NCBI RefSeq assembly: GCF_042658685.1
Contig: NZ_JBHSQY010000029.1
DNA from: Macrococcoides bohemicum
Lineage (GTDB): Bacteria > Bacillota > Bacilli > Staphylococcales > Staphylococcaceae
Direction: 5' to 3' (one strand)
DNA: 64,000 nt
Shown here: positions 25,888-34,718 of the stretch, in pieces
How the letters are laid out: the number at the start of each line of letters is the position of its first letter
Position numbering within the stretch: position 1 is the first letter of the stretch
The notes under the pieces: generated by a model
What the model saw: only the letters and a program-made list of their open reading frames with translations
Databases searched by the model: none
What the model was told of the DNA's origin: nothing
Position numbers and translations under genes: made by a program

Positions 25888-26562
25888 CTATATCGTCTCC
25901 TCACCTATAATATTAAATAATTTTGATAAATCCTCTATTTGATAGTCCATCATTGTTTCACTCGGTGCTTTAAAATAATGATTATCTTTAAATACTGTCT
26001 TCATCCCTAAACGGTGCGCCGCTTCGATATCATTTACCGGATGGTCACCGACAAAAATACATTCCTCTGGTTTAACACCCAGCTTATCGCACATCATCAT
26101 AAATATTTCCGGCTCTGGTTTTCTGTAACCTACTGCCTCTGAAATTAACGTTTCTAAAACATATTTCTCTATACCCAAAATATCGATAATATAACTTTGG
26201 TGTGATACCTTACCATTTGTAATAATACCTATTTTTAATCCTCTATTTTGAATTCTCGAAATAATATCTTTTACATCTGGATAACCTGTAGCAAACTTCG
26301 GATAATTTAAATCATAATCTAGCAGTAAATCCTTCTTTTCGATGTAATGAATATCAAGTTGATTAAGCAAAGCTTTATATACACGCTCTTTTTTCACATA
26401 ACCATGTTCATCGTATGCTATAAAATAATTGATATAGTCATTTTTCTGTACATGCGTAAAATACGCTCTATATCTTTCAAACTGATCTTCTAAAAATAAG
26501 CGTAACGAACGTTCTCGATCAAGTAATGTTCCGTCAAGATCAAATATGATTGCTCTTTCCAT
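25888..26562 (-). CDS. HAD-superfamily hydrolase (HAD-IA, YjjG-like)
   Basis: A 224-residue phosphatase. Motif I IIFDLDGTLLD (about 5), motif II IGIITNG (about 110), motif III Lys in YRKPEPEIF, motif IV VGDHPVNDIEAA. The cap is the small helical C1 type. ATG at 26562 follows GGAGGGGG; the extra seven codons are unsupported. Likely substrates are small phosphorylated metabolites or nucleotides. First gene of an operon with the bactofilin-like and alpha/beta-hydrolase genes. Confidence 0.85.
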   Translation of the reverse strand: MERAIIFDLDGTLLDRERSLRLFLEDQFERYRAYFTHVQKNDYINYFIAYDEHGYVKKERVYKALLNQLDIHYIEKKDLLLDYDLNYPKFATGYPDVKDIISRIQNRGLKIGIITNGKVSHQSYIIDILGIEKYVLETLISEAVGYRKPEPEIFMMMCDKLGVKPEECIFVGDHPVNDIEAAHRLGMKTVFKDNHYFKAPSETMMDYQIEDLSKLFNIIGEETI

Positions 26563-26634
26563 GAAACCCCCTCCAGTTAACAATAGTATAGCCTATCTGT
26601 TAAAATTAAATCGACTAAAATGACGAGGTGACTT

Positions 26635-27150
26635 ATGGACTGGCATAAAAGACAAATCATCAATACGACTGATTACCGTGTATTTCAAGTCAATACGACA
26701 GAATTTACTTATCAGGCACAAAGTGCTGAATTTTATCAAATCGCAGCTCCAAATTGGGTAAATATTATCGCAATACATAACGATTGTATCGTTATGATCA
26801 GGCAATTTCGTATCGGCATCGAAGATTACGTACTCGAATTACCTGGCGGCATTGTGGATAGAGACGAACCTCCATTAATTGCTGGTCGAAGAGAACTCAG
26901 TGAGGAGACAGGATATATCGGCGAGGCGCAAGTGATTGGCGTTATGCACCCGAATCCAGCTTTATTTACGAATCAATTAACGACCGTATTAGTGTCCAAC
27001 AGCACACAAAGAGACACTATTTCCCGAGAAATGTTTGAAGATATCAAAGTCGTGCTCGTGCCAATTAAAGATTTAAAAACAAAAATAGCGCATGGCGAAA
27101 TCACCAATGCGCTTACTTTAGCGAGCTTAATGCAATATTTCAGTTTATAG
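26635..27150 (+). CDS. Nudix hydrolase (ADP-ribose pyrophosphatase-like)
   Basis: A 171-residue protein with a canonical Nudix box, GGIVDRDEPPLIAGRREL followed by SEETGY, at about 84 (Gx5Ex7REUxEExGU). Size and N-terminal beta region resemble ADP-ribose or sugar-nucleotide pyrophosphatases that cleave NDP-X with Mg. Divergent from the HAD operon by 72 bp; CGAGGTG supports ATG at 26635. The 3' end overlaps the convergent permease gene by 11 bp. Confidence 0.85.
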   Translation: MDWHKRQIINTTDYRVFQVNTTEFTYQAQSAEFYQIAAPNWVNIIAIHNDCIVMIRQFRIGIEDYVLELPGGIVDRDEPPLIAGRRELSEETGYIGEAQVIGVMHPNPALFTNQLTTVLVSNSTQRDTISREMFEDIKVVLVPIKDLKTKIAHGEITNALTLASLMQYFSL

Positions 27151-28090
27151 TATTTCTGTTTTGTTTCATAATAATCCATAGTAATAGCGGCATACCCATT
27201 AAACACATCATAATTGATACAGGAATCTGTACTGGATAAAGCATTTCTCTACCCAGAAAGTCTCCCGTTAAGACGAGTAATACTGCAAGAAGTATTGTCA
27301 GATTCAGCTTCGCATGATGATTCCCTTTAAAATTCAGTTTTACAAATGGCGGGATAATCATACCTACAAATCCGATAATACCTGTCATACTAATGAGTAC
27401 AGCACACATAATACTCGTCGTAATAAGCAAAATATAGATGATTGTATTCGTTCGTAAACCAAGTGCAATCGCTCGGTCTTGTCCTAAACCGAGTATTTCA
27501 ATTTGCTGCTGCAAAAAATAAATAATCATCATGCCAACAATAGTTAATGGTAATAAAATCATAATATCTTTAAAACTTACCGAGTTTATCGAGCCAAACA
27601 AATAATTCATGATGTTTGATGATTTCTCCGGAAACATCAGCACTAACACATATACGAGACTAGAAAAGAAGAAGTTAATCAACATACCGATTAGTATCAT
27701 CCATGTCGTCTGTGAATTAAATTTATGATTTAAGCTTGCTAGAATTACTATCATGAGCGTAATCATACTGAATATAATACTAAACATCGCAGTCATCGTA
27801 ATGCTTAAACCCAGTACGATGGAAAGTGCACTCCCAAAACTTGCACCGCTTGCAAGTCCTAACGAAAAACTATCCGCAAGATAGTTATTTAATACGGTCT
27901 GAAACACATAACCAGTAATAGAAAGAATGATACCGACGAGCATACCCGTAATAATTCTCGGCAGTCTAATCTCCAGTAAAATTGTCTTACCCATTGAATC
28001 CGTTACGTCCAGCCATCCAAAGTCATCGTAAAAGAGCGATAGCAATGTCACGATAAGAATAAGTGTTAATACGATAATGTTATTTTTCAT
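27140..28090 (-). CDS. FecCD-family ABC transporter permease (BtuC/YvrB-like)
   Basis: A 316-residue membrane protein with about nine to ten hydrophobic segments. Family motifs RLPRIITGMLVGIILSITGYVFQ and ASGASFGSALSI near the N-terminus, and GLGQDRAIALGL and GIIGFVGMIIPPFVK in the C-terminal half, match FecCD permeases for siderophores, heme or cobalamin. The ATG at 28090 overlaps the preceding binding-protein gene by 11 bp. No ATPase gene adjoins. A shared ATPase such as FhuC would be needed (known for staphylococcal siderophore systems); this is inference. Confidence 0.88.
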   Translation of the reverse strand: MKNNIIVLTLILIVTLLSLFYDDFGWLDVTDSMGKTILLEIRLPRIITGMLVGIILSITGYVFQTVLNNYLADSFSLGLASGASFGSALSIVLGLSITMTAMFSIIFSMITLMIVILASLNHKFNSQTTWMILIGMLINFFFSSLVYVLVLMFPEKSSNIMNYLFGSINSVSFKDIMILLPLTIVGMMIIYFLQQQIEILGLGQDRAIALGLRTNTIIYILLITTSIMCAVLISMTGIIGFVGMIIPPFVKLNFKGNHHAKLNLTILLAVLLVLTGDFLGREMLYPVQIPVSIMMCLMGMPLLLWIIMKQNRNTIN

Positions 28091-28943
28091 TTGCGATAGC
28101 TTGTGCAATGGTTTCCATACCTTGTGCAATTCTTGGTCCGGGACGTGATACAGTATCCGGATCAACTGCATAGATTTGATTTTGTTTTACGGCTTCAACA
28201 TGCTTAAATCCATTCCTTGATTTTACTTCTTTAATTAAAGCTTTTTTTGACAGCCCGCTCGTAGAAATAATGATGTCCGGATTTTTCTTAACGATTGCTT
28301 CCGTACTCACTGCCTGGTAACCTTCTATACCACTAAATATATTGACTGCACCCAGCTGTTTCAGTAAATCGTTCATCAATGTATGATTTCCACCTGTATA
28401 AATGTCGGGGTGTGATGAAATTTCAAGAAATACTTTTTTACCCTGGACATCCTTTTTGTAATTAATCGCAGTCTCTTGAATTTGACGTTTAATATCTTTT
28501 ATCATCGCTTTACCTTCTGCTTCTTTATGTGTGACAGAAGCAATTTGTTCTATGCTTTTATATAGCGAATCAAATGAATTAGCATCTTGAACGACGACTA
28601 CTTTGATGCCTTTAGATTTCAACTTTTGTAACGTCTTCTCCTGTGCTTTTTCCATCGATTGATGTGCAAAGACAATTGTAGGTTTCGCTTTTAATATCGC
28701 TTCATAATCAAGCTTCATCCCATCAAACTTTTCTTTATCTTTCACTTGTTTAGGATAATCATCAACTGTGGAAACTCCGATAATCTCTTTATAAACACCT
28801 AAATCATAAAGAATTTCAGTATTGCTCGGTATTAGTGAAATAATACGTTCTTGTGTGTCAGACTGCTGTACCTTGTCTGTTGTATTGCAGCCTGAAACAA
28901 TGAAAAGTATAGTCATTAAGAGTATAAATAACGTTTTCTTCAT
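28080..28943 (-). CDS. Iron-siderophore/cobalamin ABC transporter substrate-binding lipoprotein (BtuF/YvrC-like)
   Basis: A 287-residue exported lipoprotein with lipobox VSGC (Cys19). The fold is that of class III binding proteins: two lobes with an interdomain helix, motif IISLIPSNTEILYDLG typical of the BtuF group, and PDIYTGGNHTLMNDLLKQLG midway. Binds cobalamin, heme or a siderophore; the sequence alone does not decide. Operon with the FecCD permease. No Fur-box resemblance or cobalamin riboswitch was seen upstream. Confidence 0.85.
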   Translation of the reverse strand: MKKTLFILLMTILFIVSGCNTTDKVQQSDTQERIISLIPSNTEILYDLGVYKEIIGVSTVDDYPKQVKDKEKFDGMKLDYEAILKAKPTIVFAHQSMEKAQEKTLQKLKSKGIKVVVVQDANSFDSLYKSIEQIASVTHKEAEGKAMIKDIKRQIQETAINYKKDVQGKKVFLEISSHPDIYTGGNHTLMNDLLKQLGAVNIFSGIEGYQAVSTEAIVKKNPDIIISTSGLSKKALIKEVKSRNGFKHVEAVKQNQIYAVDPDTVSRPGPRIAQGMETIAQAIANEK

Positions 28944-29007
28944 AAATCCTCCATCAATTCAATTTTGTATAATTATACCATATGCAATATCTTTCTTACA
29001 AAATACT

Positions 29008-29039
29008 AAAAGAGTAACGTTAGTAAACGCTACTCTTTT
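29008..29039 (-). terminator. Terminator of the argS operon
   Basis: AAAAGAGTA pairs with TACTCTTTT around a 14-nt loop that can extend the stem (AGCG with CGTT), just past the argS stop. T residues follow on either strand. Confidence 0.7.
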
Positions 29040-29044
29040 AAGCA

Positions 29045-30703
29045 TTACATCTTTTCAGGACTTGAAACACCGATCAATGTTAAAGCATTGTGTAATGTGA
29101 TTCTTGCCGCTTCAATTAACGCTACATGCGCTTTTGACTTTTCCAGGTCGTCTGTTAATACTTTCTCAGCATTATAGAATTTATGGAAATGCGCTGCTAA
29201 ATCCTGAATATAATTTGTAATGCGGTGTGGTGCACGTGCTTCTGCTGCCTGATCGATTGCCGTTTCAAAATCAGCGATACGTTTCAACAATTCAAATGCT
29301 TTGTCATTTGTAATTAAACTAAAGTCTGCGTCAGCAGAAGGTGTGATATCATTTTCAGCTGCCTGACGTAAGATCGAACAAATTCTCGCATGTGCATATT
29401 GCGCGTAGTATACTGGATTGTCACTAGATTCGCTCTTTGCAAGTTCCATATCGAAATCAAAGTGTGAGTCAGGGCTTCTCATCGTTAAGAAGTAACGTGC
29501 TGCGTCAATGCCTACTTCATCCATGATGTCACGTAACGTAATTGCGTTACCTGTACGTTTACTCATCTTAACTTCCTGGCCATCCTGCAATAAACGTACC
29601 ATCTGCATCACTTGAATTTCTAAACGTTTAGAGTCTGTGCCAAAAGTTTCAAGTGATGCTTTTAGACGGTTAATATAACCATGATGATCTGCACCAAACA
29701 AGTTAATTAACGTATCAAAACCACGTTCAATCTTATCGTAGTGATACGCAATATCCGGAAGGAAGTATGTATAACTGCCATCTTTTTTAATCAGTACGCG
29801 GTCTTTATCATCACCAAATTCAGTTGTACGTAACCACGTTGCACCATCTTCTTCAAATAAATAACCATTTTCACGCATCTTATCTAATGCTTTATCAATT
29901 TCTTTATTTTCATAAAGTGAAGTTTCACTAAACCAGTTATCAAAATGAACATTAAATTCAGTTAAATCTTTTTTAAGCTTATCCATCTCATAATCTAATC
30001 CTAGTTTACGGAATGCTTTAATACGCTCAGCTTTGTCAGCATCTTTGTATTCAGGATGATCTGCAGCTAACCTTTTACCAATTTCAATAATATCTTTACC
30101 ATGATATCCATCTTCAGGCAGTGCCATTTCTTGACCTAATGCCTGGAAATAACGTGCCTCAATAGAATATGCTAAGTTTTCAATCTGTTTACCAGCATCA
30201 TTGATATAATACTCGCGTAATACATCATATCCTGCTGCAGATAATACGTTGCATAAAGTGTCACCCACTGCAGCGTTTCTTGCATGACCAATATGTAAGC
30301 TTCCAGTCGGATTCGCCGAAACATACTCAACTAAGATTTTTTCATTTTTAGGTTGCTCTGCTTTACCGAAATTATCTTTTTTATTTAACGCTTCCGTAAT
30401 AATACCAGTGAGATATGCATTATCCATATAGAAGTTGATAAATCCAGGACCTGCGATATCAATTTTAGTGACATCCGCTTTTTTAACATCTAAATGGTCT
30501 ACGATTGCCTGTGCAATTTCACGTGGATTTTTTTTAGCGTGTTTCGTTAACACCATGGCGATGTTTGTTGCATAGTCACCATTTTTAGTGTCTTTTGGAA
30601 TTTCAATTTTAATTTCCGGTACTTCTGTAACAAGTGCTGCTTTTAATATCGCCTGTTTAATTTCTTCGATTAATGTTTCTTTTTGCTGTTGTACGATGTT
30701 CAT
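29045..30703 (-). CDS. argS: Arginyl-tRNA synthetase
   Basis: A 552-residue class Ia synthetase charging tRNA-Arg. N-terminal Arg-tRNA additional domain, HIGH motif in TGSLHIGHARNAAVGD (about 135), KMSKRTGNA (about 380), then a DALR anticodon-binding domain ending SSPEKM. Length matches bacterial enzymes. The start overlaps the stop of the DUF1934 gene (TAATG), so both are co-transcribed, a pairing conserved in Staphylococcaceae and Bacillus. Confidence 0.97.
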   Translation of the reverse strand: MNIVQQQKETLIEEIKQAILKAALVTEVPEIKIEIPKDTKNGDYATNIAMVLTKHAKKNPREIAQAIVDHLDVKKADVTKIDIAGPGFINFYMDNAYLTGIITEALNKKDNFGKAEQPKNEKILVEYVSANPTGSLHIGHARNAAVGDTLCNVLSAAGYDVLREYYINDAGKQIENLAYSIEARYFQALGQEMALPEDGYHGKDIIEIGKRLAADHPEYKDADKAERIKAFRKLGLDYEMDKLKKDLTEFNVHFDNWFSETSLYENKEIDKALDKMRENGYLFEEDGATWLRTTEFGDDKDRVLIKKDGSYTYFLPDIAYHYDKIERGFDTLINLFGADHHGYINRLKASLETFGTDSKRLEIQVMQMVRLLQDGQEVKMSKRTGNAITLRDIMDEVGIDAARYFLTMRSPDSHFDFDMELAKSESSDNPVYYAQYAHARICSILRQAAENDITPSADADFSLITNDKAFELLKRIADFETAIDQAAEARAPHRITNYIQDLAAHFHKFYNAEKVLTDDLEKSKAHVALIEAARITLHNALTLIGVSSPEKM

Positions 30704-31110
30704 TATACTCGCTCCTTATATTCTATATCGTATGTATAACTGCCTAAGACAGTTTGATTATTCACAATTGTGTATTGAATGTAAACTTTACCGGAATGTT
30801 CATCAGACTCGATGAACATTTGATTGGTTGTAACTTCCATAACAGTTTTTTGATTAGCCAGGTGATACATATTTTGTGTTGTCTCGTATGGGACAAACAA
30901 AAAATCTAACGTCAGTTGACCTTTTCGATTAATACGCACCCGTTCATCCTCAACCTTAACACGTACATCGGTCAGGATATCATCGATTGTTTCCTTATAC
31001 ATAATATATGTATGTGCCTTTTTTATGAGTGTGCCTGTAGTAATTAAATCGAATGTCTCCGTACCTTCACTATTTGTGATTTGTTGCTTTATATGAATCT
31101 CTATATTCAA
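30703..31110 (-). CDS. DUF1934 family protein (YwiB-like)
   Basis: A 135-residue protein resembling DUF1934, a lipocalin-like beta-barrel family found upstream of argS. TTG at 31110 fits GTGGGTG; GTG at 31119 is an alternative. Motifs include FDLITTGTLIKK and VRINRKGQLTLDFLFVP. Function unknown. A TATAAT -10 element at 31129-31134 lies just upstream on the minus strand, so the argS operon may start here. Overlaps argS by one base. Confidence 0.8.
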   Translation of the reverse strand: MNIEIHIKQQITNSEGTETFDLITTGTLIKKAHTYIMYKETIDDILTDVRVKVEDERVRINRKGQLTLDFLFVPYETTQNMYHLANQKTVMEVTTNQMFIESDEHSGKVYIQYTIVNNQTVLGSYTYDIEYKERV

Positions 31111-31151
31111 GTTGATCACCCACTAATGATTATAACAAAATTTGCATAAAA

Positions 31152-31189
31152 TTAAAGAAAGCAGGTATAAAAATACCTGCTTTCTTTAG
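31152..31189. terminator. Strong bidirectional hairpin upstream of the DUF1934-argS operon
   Basis: AAAGAAAGCAGGTAT pairs perfectly with ATACCTGCTTTCTTT (15 bp, AAAA loop), ending the ywfO-ywhD transcript on the minus strand. It lies about 175 nt beyond the ywhD stop; a weaker hairpin (GGATAC-TCGCC-GTATCC) sits near 31319-31335. Confidence 0.85.
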
Positions 31190-31363
31190 TGTCCTAGCTA
31201 TTTTTATAGCTACTCATATCTTACTAATGTTAAGCAAAAATTACAACCGAAAATCTACACGATTATCAAAGTCACATTTTTGTCACAAAATTGATGATAT
31301 GACGGTGCTTATATTTTGCGGATACTCGCCGTATCCAGAAAAGATGAACTATCGTTAGCCCGT

Positions 31364-31861
31364 TTAACCTAACATCGTTTTTAGTTCTTCACCAGAATTG
31401 TTCCACATCTCAGGGTTATGATGCATTAAGAAGTCTTTTAGGACCTCTTTATTGTCATCACCAATCTGATCTAAAATGAACTTGTGCTTCATCGATTTAT
31501 CCATCATATTGACGTGTTCAGCCATCACTTTATAGCCACGTTTACGTTCCTTATTTACTGCCATATAACAAGCAGTAGCCCCCGCATAATACGGACCGAC
31601 TTCTGCACGTTCTGTCGTTACCCATACGAGCCAGTATTCTTTCTGGTCAGGACCTTCTGTTTCAGATTTATCCGTCACCCATTTCACACGCTTTTCAACT
31701 TCACTACGCGCATGCATCGCACCGATATCGATAAATGCTTTTTTCTCAGCAACATCAAGAAATACTGGTGCCACATTATCTAAGCTAATCGAGCCGATAT
31801 TCGTACCTTTATGTCCGTCAAGCGGATCATTTTTTATAATATTAAACTGAAATTCTGCCAT
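31364..31861 (-). CDS. YwhD family protein
   Basis: A 165-residue protein resembling YwhD: FQFNIIKNDPLDGHKG at the start, and PYYAGATACYMAVNKERKRGYK in the middle. The family is conserved in Firmicutes next to the HD phosphohydrolase YwfO, as here (9 bp after it). No catalytic motif is known. An 1,2-dihydroxy or nucleotide role would be guesswork. Confidence 0.85.
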   Translation of the reverse strand: MAEFQFNIIKNDPLDGHKGTNIGSISLDNVAPVFLDVAEKKAFIDIGAMHARSEVEKRVKWVTDKSETEGPDQKEYWLVWVTTERAEVGPYYAGATACYMAVNKERKRGYKVMAEHVNMMDKSMKHKFILDQIGDDNKEVLKDFLMHHNPEMWNNSGEELKTMLG

Positions 31862-31870
31862 ATTATCACC

Positions 31871-33166
31871 CTATTCTAATTCATTTAATACGTTAATAAT
31901 TGCACCTCGAATTTCAAGGTCTTCGATATTTAAAATTGTTTCTTTAGGATAGTAAATTTTATAATCTTTTCTCTGAATACCTGTAATACTATTGATTATA
32001 ACCGATTGAGTACTAATTTCTTTAATCTTGCCAGTAGACGTTATTAAGTGAATTGGTTTACGCGAGTTAATCCCAGGTCTGTTATAGTCATATGGCAAGT
32101 CACTAAACGAGTCCACAACAAAATAATAATCCGGATCTATGCCCCCTTTCGTAAACAATTCAGTTAGTTCATCTATCGTAAATCGATTACCATCAAACGG
32201 TAAATGTTTAAATAAATCACGGTTAACAAATCTGCGCGATAAATCACTTAAAATGGCGTCCTCTTCGTCAATCCATTGCTGCAGATAATAATTTAACACC
32301 ATTTCATCGAGTCTTAAATATGCATCAACGGACACTTGATTTGATTTAAAGAACGGCACTAAATATTTAGGTGGTTCTTTAAACGCATATCCTGCCTCAT
32401 ACAACACTTTGGCACGTTTCAGGACACGATTTAACAATACTTCGCCACCACGACTGACTGGATGAAAATATACTTGCCAGTACATCTGGTAACGGCTCAT
32501 TAAATAATCTTCTACAGCGTGCATACCACTTTCTTTAATCACAACTTCATCTTTTGTCGGACGCATAAGCCTTAATATACGTTCCATATCAAAACTACCA
32601 TAACTCACACCTGTATAGAAAGCATCGCGTTGCAGATAGTCCATACGGTCAGCATCAATCTGCGAACTAATCATCGAAATGACCAGCTTATTATGATGTG
32701 TCTTGTTGATTACAGCAGCTACTTCTTTCGGAAATTCAGGTGAAACGCGTGACAACACATGATTTACTTCCGTATCTCCTAATATGATCTGCTGTGTGTA
32801 AAGCTCGTGATCCGTATTAAAAATCTTCTCGAAACAATGAGAGAACGGACCATGGCCTAAATCATGTAACAGTGCTGCACATAATGCGAGCGGACGATCT
32901 TCATTATGCCAATGTTCACGTCCAGCAAATATTTCGTCTATCATACGACGTACGATTTCATAAACGCCTAACGAATGATTGAAACGTGAATGTTCAGCCG
33001 TATGAAAAGATAAATATAACGTACCAAGTTGTTTTATTCGACGTAATCGCTGAAATTCCTTCGTCTTGATTAAATCCCAAATCAACTGATCCCGTACATG
33101 CACATAGCGATGCACCGGATCTTTGAATACCTTCTCTTCCTGCATCTTTTGGAATTGGTAGCCCAT
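31871..33166 (-). CDS. HD-domain phosphohydrolase (YwfO-like)
   Basis: A 431-residue protein with an HD domain near 50-120: RFNHSLGVYEIVRRM, then ALLHDLGHGPFSHCFE, and MDYLQRDAFYTG later. The family hydrolyses nucleoside triphosphates, with dNTPase-type homology (SAMHD1-like), and activity in B. subtilis YwfO is reported for (d)NTPs. AAAGGAG supports ATG at 33166. First gene of a two-gene operon with ywhD. Confidence 0.88.
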   Translation of the reverse strand: MGYQFQKMQEEKVFKDPVHRYVHVRDQLIWDLIKTKEFQRLRRIKQLGTLYLSFHTAEHSRFNHSLGVYEIVRRMIDEIFAGREHWHNEDRPLALCAALLHDLGHGPFSHCFEKIFNTDHELYTQQIILGDTEVNHVLSRVSPEFPKEVAAVINKTHHNKLVISMISSQIDADRMDYLQRDAFYTGVSYGSFDMERILRLMRPTKDEVVIKESGMHAVEDYLMSRYQMYWQVYFHPVSRGGEVLLNRVLKRAKVLYEAGYAFKEPPKYLVPFFKSNQVSVDAYLRLDEMVLNYYLQQWIDEEDAILSDLSRRFVNRDLFKHLPFDGNRFTIDELTELFTKGGIDPDYYFVVDSFSDLPYDYNRPGINSRKPIHLITSTGKIKEISTQSVIINSITGIQRKDYKIYYPKETILNIEDLEIRGAIINVLNELE

Positions 33167-33333
33167 AGTGGTTCTCCTTTATTTTTTCATTACTTAAATT
33201 TTATCATAAAGCCTCTAAAATAGAATGATTAACGGCTTTTAAAAATTTTGTAATACAAAATTTTTTCAGAAAGTTATTGACTTATATATTTAATTAATTT
33301 AATATTCAACTTAACAAAAAATTTAATAATTAT

Positions 33334-33433
33334 TTATCAAGAGTGACTGAGGGATTAGGCCCTATGACGTCCAGCAACCTATCCACACGGAAAAGGTGCC
33401 AATTCCTACAGTACAATTGTGCTGAAAGATAAG
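33334..33433 (+). promoter_or_regulatory. SAM-I (S-box) riboswitch of the methionine-salvage operon
   Basis: The leader contains the S-box core in order: P1 arm TTATC, AAGAG, GGATTAGGCCCTATGA, CAGCAACC, GGTGCCAATTCC, GCTGAAAGATAA with P1 pairing back. SAM binding ends transcription at the downstream terminator. The MTR-salvage genes follow directly, so low SAM turns them on. Confidence 0.95.
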
Positions 33434-33450
33434 TAGAGATACTGATGGCT

Positions 33451-33486
33451 AACGTTTTCCCGTGCATACGGGGAAACGTTTTTTTT
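33451..33486 (+). terminator. SAM riboswitch expression-platform terminator
   Basis: AACGTTTTCCCG pairs with CGGGGAAACGTT (one G-T pair) around TGCATA and is followed by eight T residues, 30 bp before the mtnK start. Confidence 0.93.
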
Positions 33487-33515
33487 GTGAAAAAATTAAT
33501 TCTGAGGTGAAACCA

Positions 33516-34718
33516 TTGTCTAAGTTTAGTTCATATTTCTTAATGCAGGAAGTTGATATTGCAGCATACATACTTGAAACTACAAATTTATTTAACCCCG
33601 GTGACAAGTTAACAGTAAATGAAATCGGAGATGGTAATTTAAATTATGTCTTTCGTGTATCTAACGGCATCAAGTCCATTATTGTCAAACATTCAGGCGT
33701 CGTAGCGCGTATTTCAGATGAATTTAAATTATCAACTGATCGTACAATTCGTGAAGGGAAGTTACTCAAAGTACACGGCGACATCGTACCACAACTTGTG
33801 CCGCATATTTATGCGATTGATGATGTAATGAAATGTGTCATCATGGAAGACTTAAAAGATTACACAGTATTACGCCAAGGTTTAATCGATGGCAATATTT
33901 ATCCGAATATCGGTGTTGATTTAGGGACATATTTGGCTGAGACACTGATTAACACATCAGACTTTGTACTTGATGCTAAAGAGAAGAAAGCTTTACAAAA
34001 AGATACGATAAATCCCGAATTATGCGAGATATCTGAAGATCTCGTGTTCACCGAGCCATTTTACGATAATTTCTCTCGCAATGAGGTCAGTAGTGCCTTA
34101 CTTCCATACGTCGAACAGTTACTTTATAACGATGACGCATTAAAGCTTGCAGTCGCAGAAGCGAAGCTTAAGTTCTTAAATAAAAGTCAAAGTTTAATCC
34201 ACGGTGATTTACATTCAGGTTCAGTATTTGTTAATGAAACAGAAACAAAAGTCATTGATCCTGAATTCGGTTTCTATGGGCCAGCAGGATATGATGTCGG
34301 AAATGTGCTCGCTCACCTTTTCTTTGCATATAGTAATGCGCAAGCGCTTGGCAGAGATGAACAGGCTAAATTTATTGCCGAAAGTATCACTGATGTATTA
34401 GAAGTATTCAAACAGAGAAGTTTAGCGATCTTACAGGAAAAGACGAAAGATGTCGCATTGAAACAAACTTCAGTTTATGCAAGCTATATCCGTTCAGTGC
34501 TTGAAGATGCTTATGTAGTATGTGGACTTGAAATTATTCGTCGTATCGTCGGACTTGCTAAAGTAAATGATTTAACGACTTTACCTGAGCAGCAACGCGC
34601 TCAGATAGAAGTGCAGCTTATTAAGTTTGCGAAATCGCTCATTCAATATCCGGAATCGGTATCCATCTACCCATCTATATTCTCACTATATACAGAATTT
34701 AAGGAGATTGCGGCATGA
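33516..34718 (+). CDS. mtnK: 5-methylthioribose kinase
   Basis: A 400-residue kinase phosphorylating methylthioribose at C1 with ATP, the entry of imported MTR into salvage. Choline-kinase/APH fold: catalytic LIHGDLHSGSVFV (about 230) and metal-binding IDPEFGFYGPAGYDVGN. TTG at 33516 has GAGGTG upstream, and this start places the riboswitch terminator wholly outside the gene. ATGA overlap with mtnA. Length agrees with Bacillus MtnK (about 397). Confidence 0.95.
   Translation: MSKFSSYFLMQEVDIAAYILETTNLFNPGDKLTVNEIGDGNLNYVFRVSNGIKSIIVKHSGVVARISDEFKLSTDRTIREGKLLKVHGDIVPQLVPHIYAIDDVMKCVIMEDLKDYTVLRQGLIDGNIYPNIGVDLGTYLAETLINTSDFVLDAKEKKALQKDTINPELCEISEDLVFTEPFYDNFSRNEVSSALLPYVEQLLYNDDALKLAVAEAKLKFLNKSQSLIHGDLHSGSVFVNETETKVIDPEFGFYGPAGYDVGNVLAHLFFAYSNAQALGRDEQAKFIAESITDVLEVFKQRSLAILQEKTKDVALKQTSVYASYIRSVLEDAYVVCGLEIIRRIVGLAKVNDLTTLPEQQRAQIEVQLIKFAKSLIQYPESVSIYPSIFSLYTEFKEIAA

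Noticed and set aside
31100..31363. T-box leader for argS
   Set aside because: No T-box sequence (AGGGTGGAACCGCG-like) or stem I pattern was found; only terminator hairpins are present.
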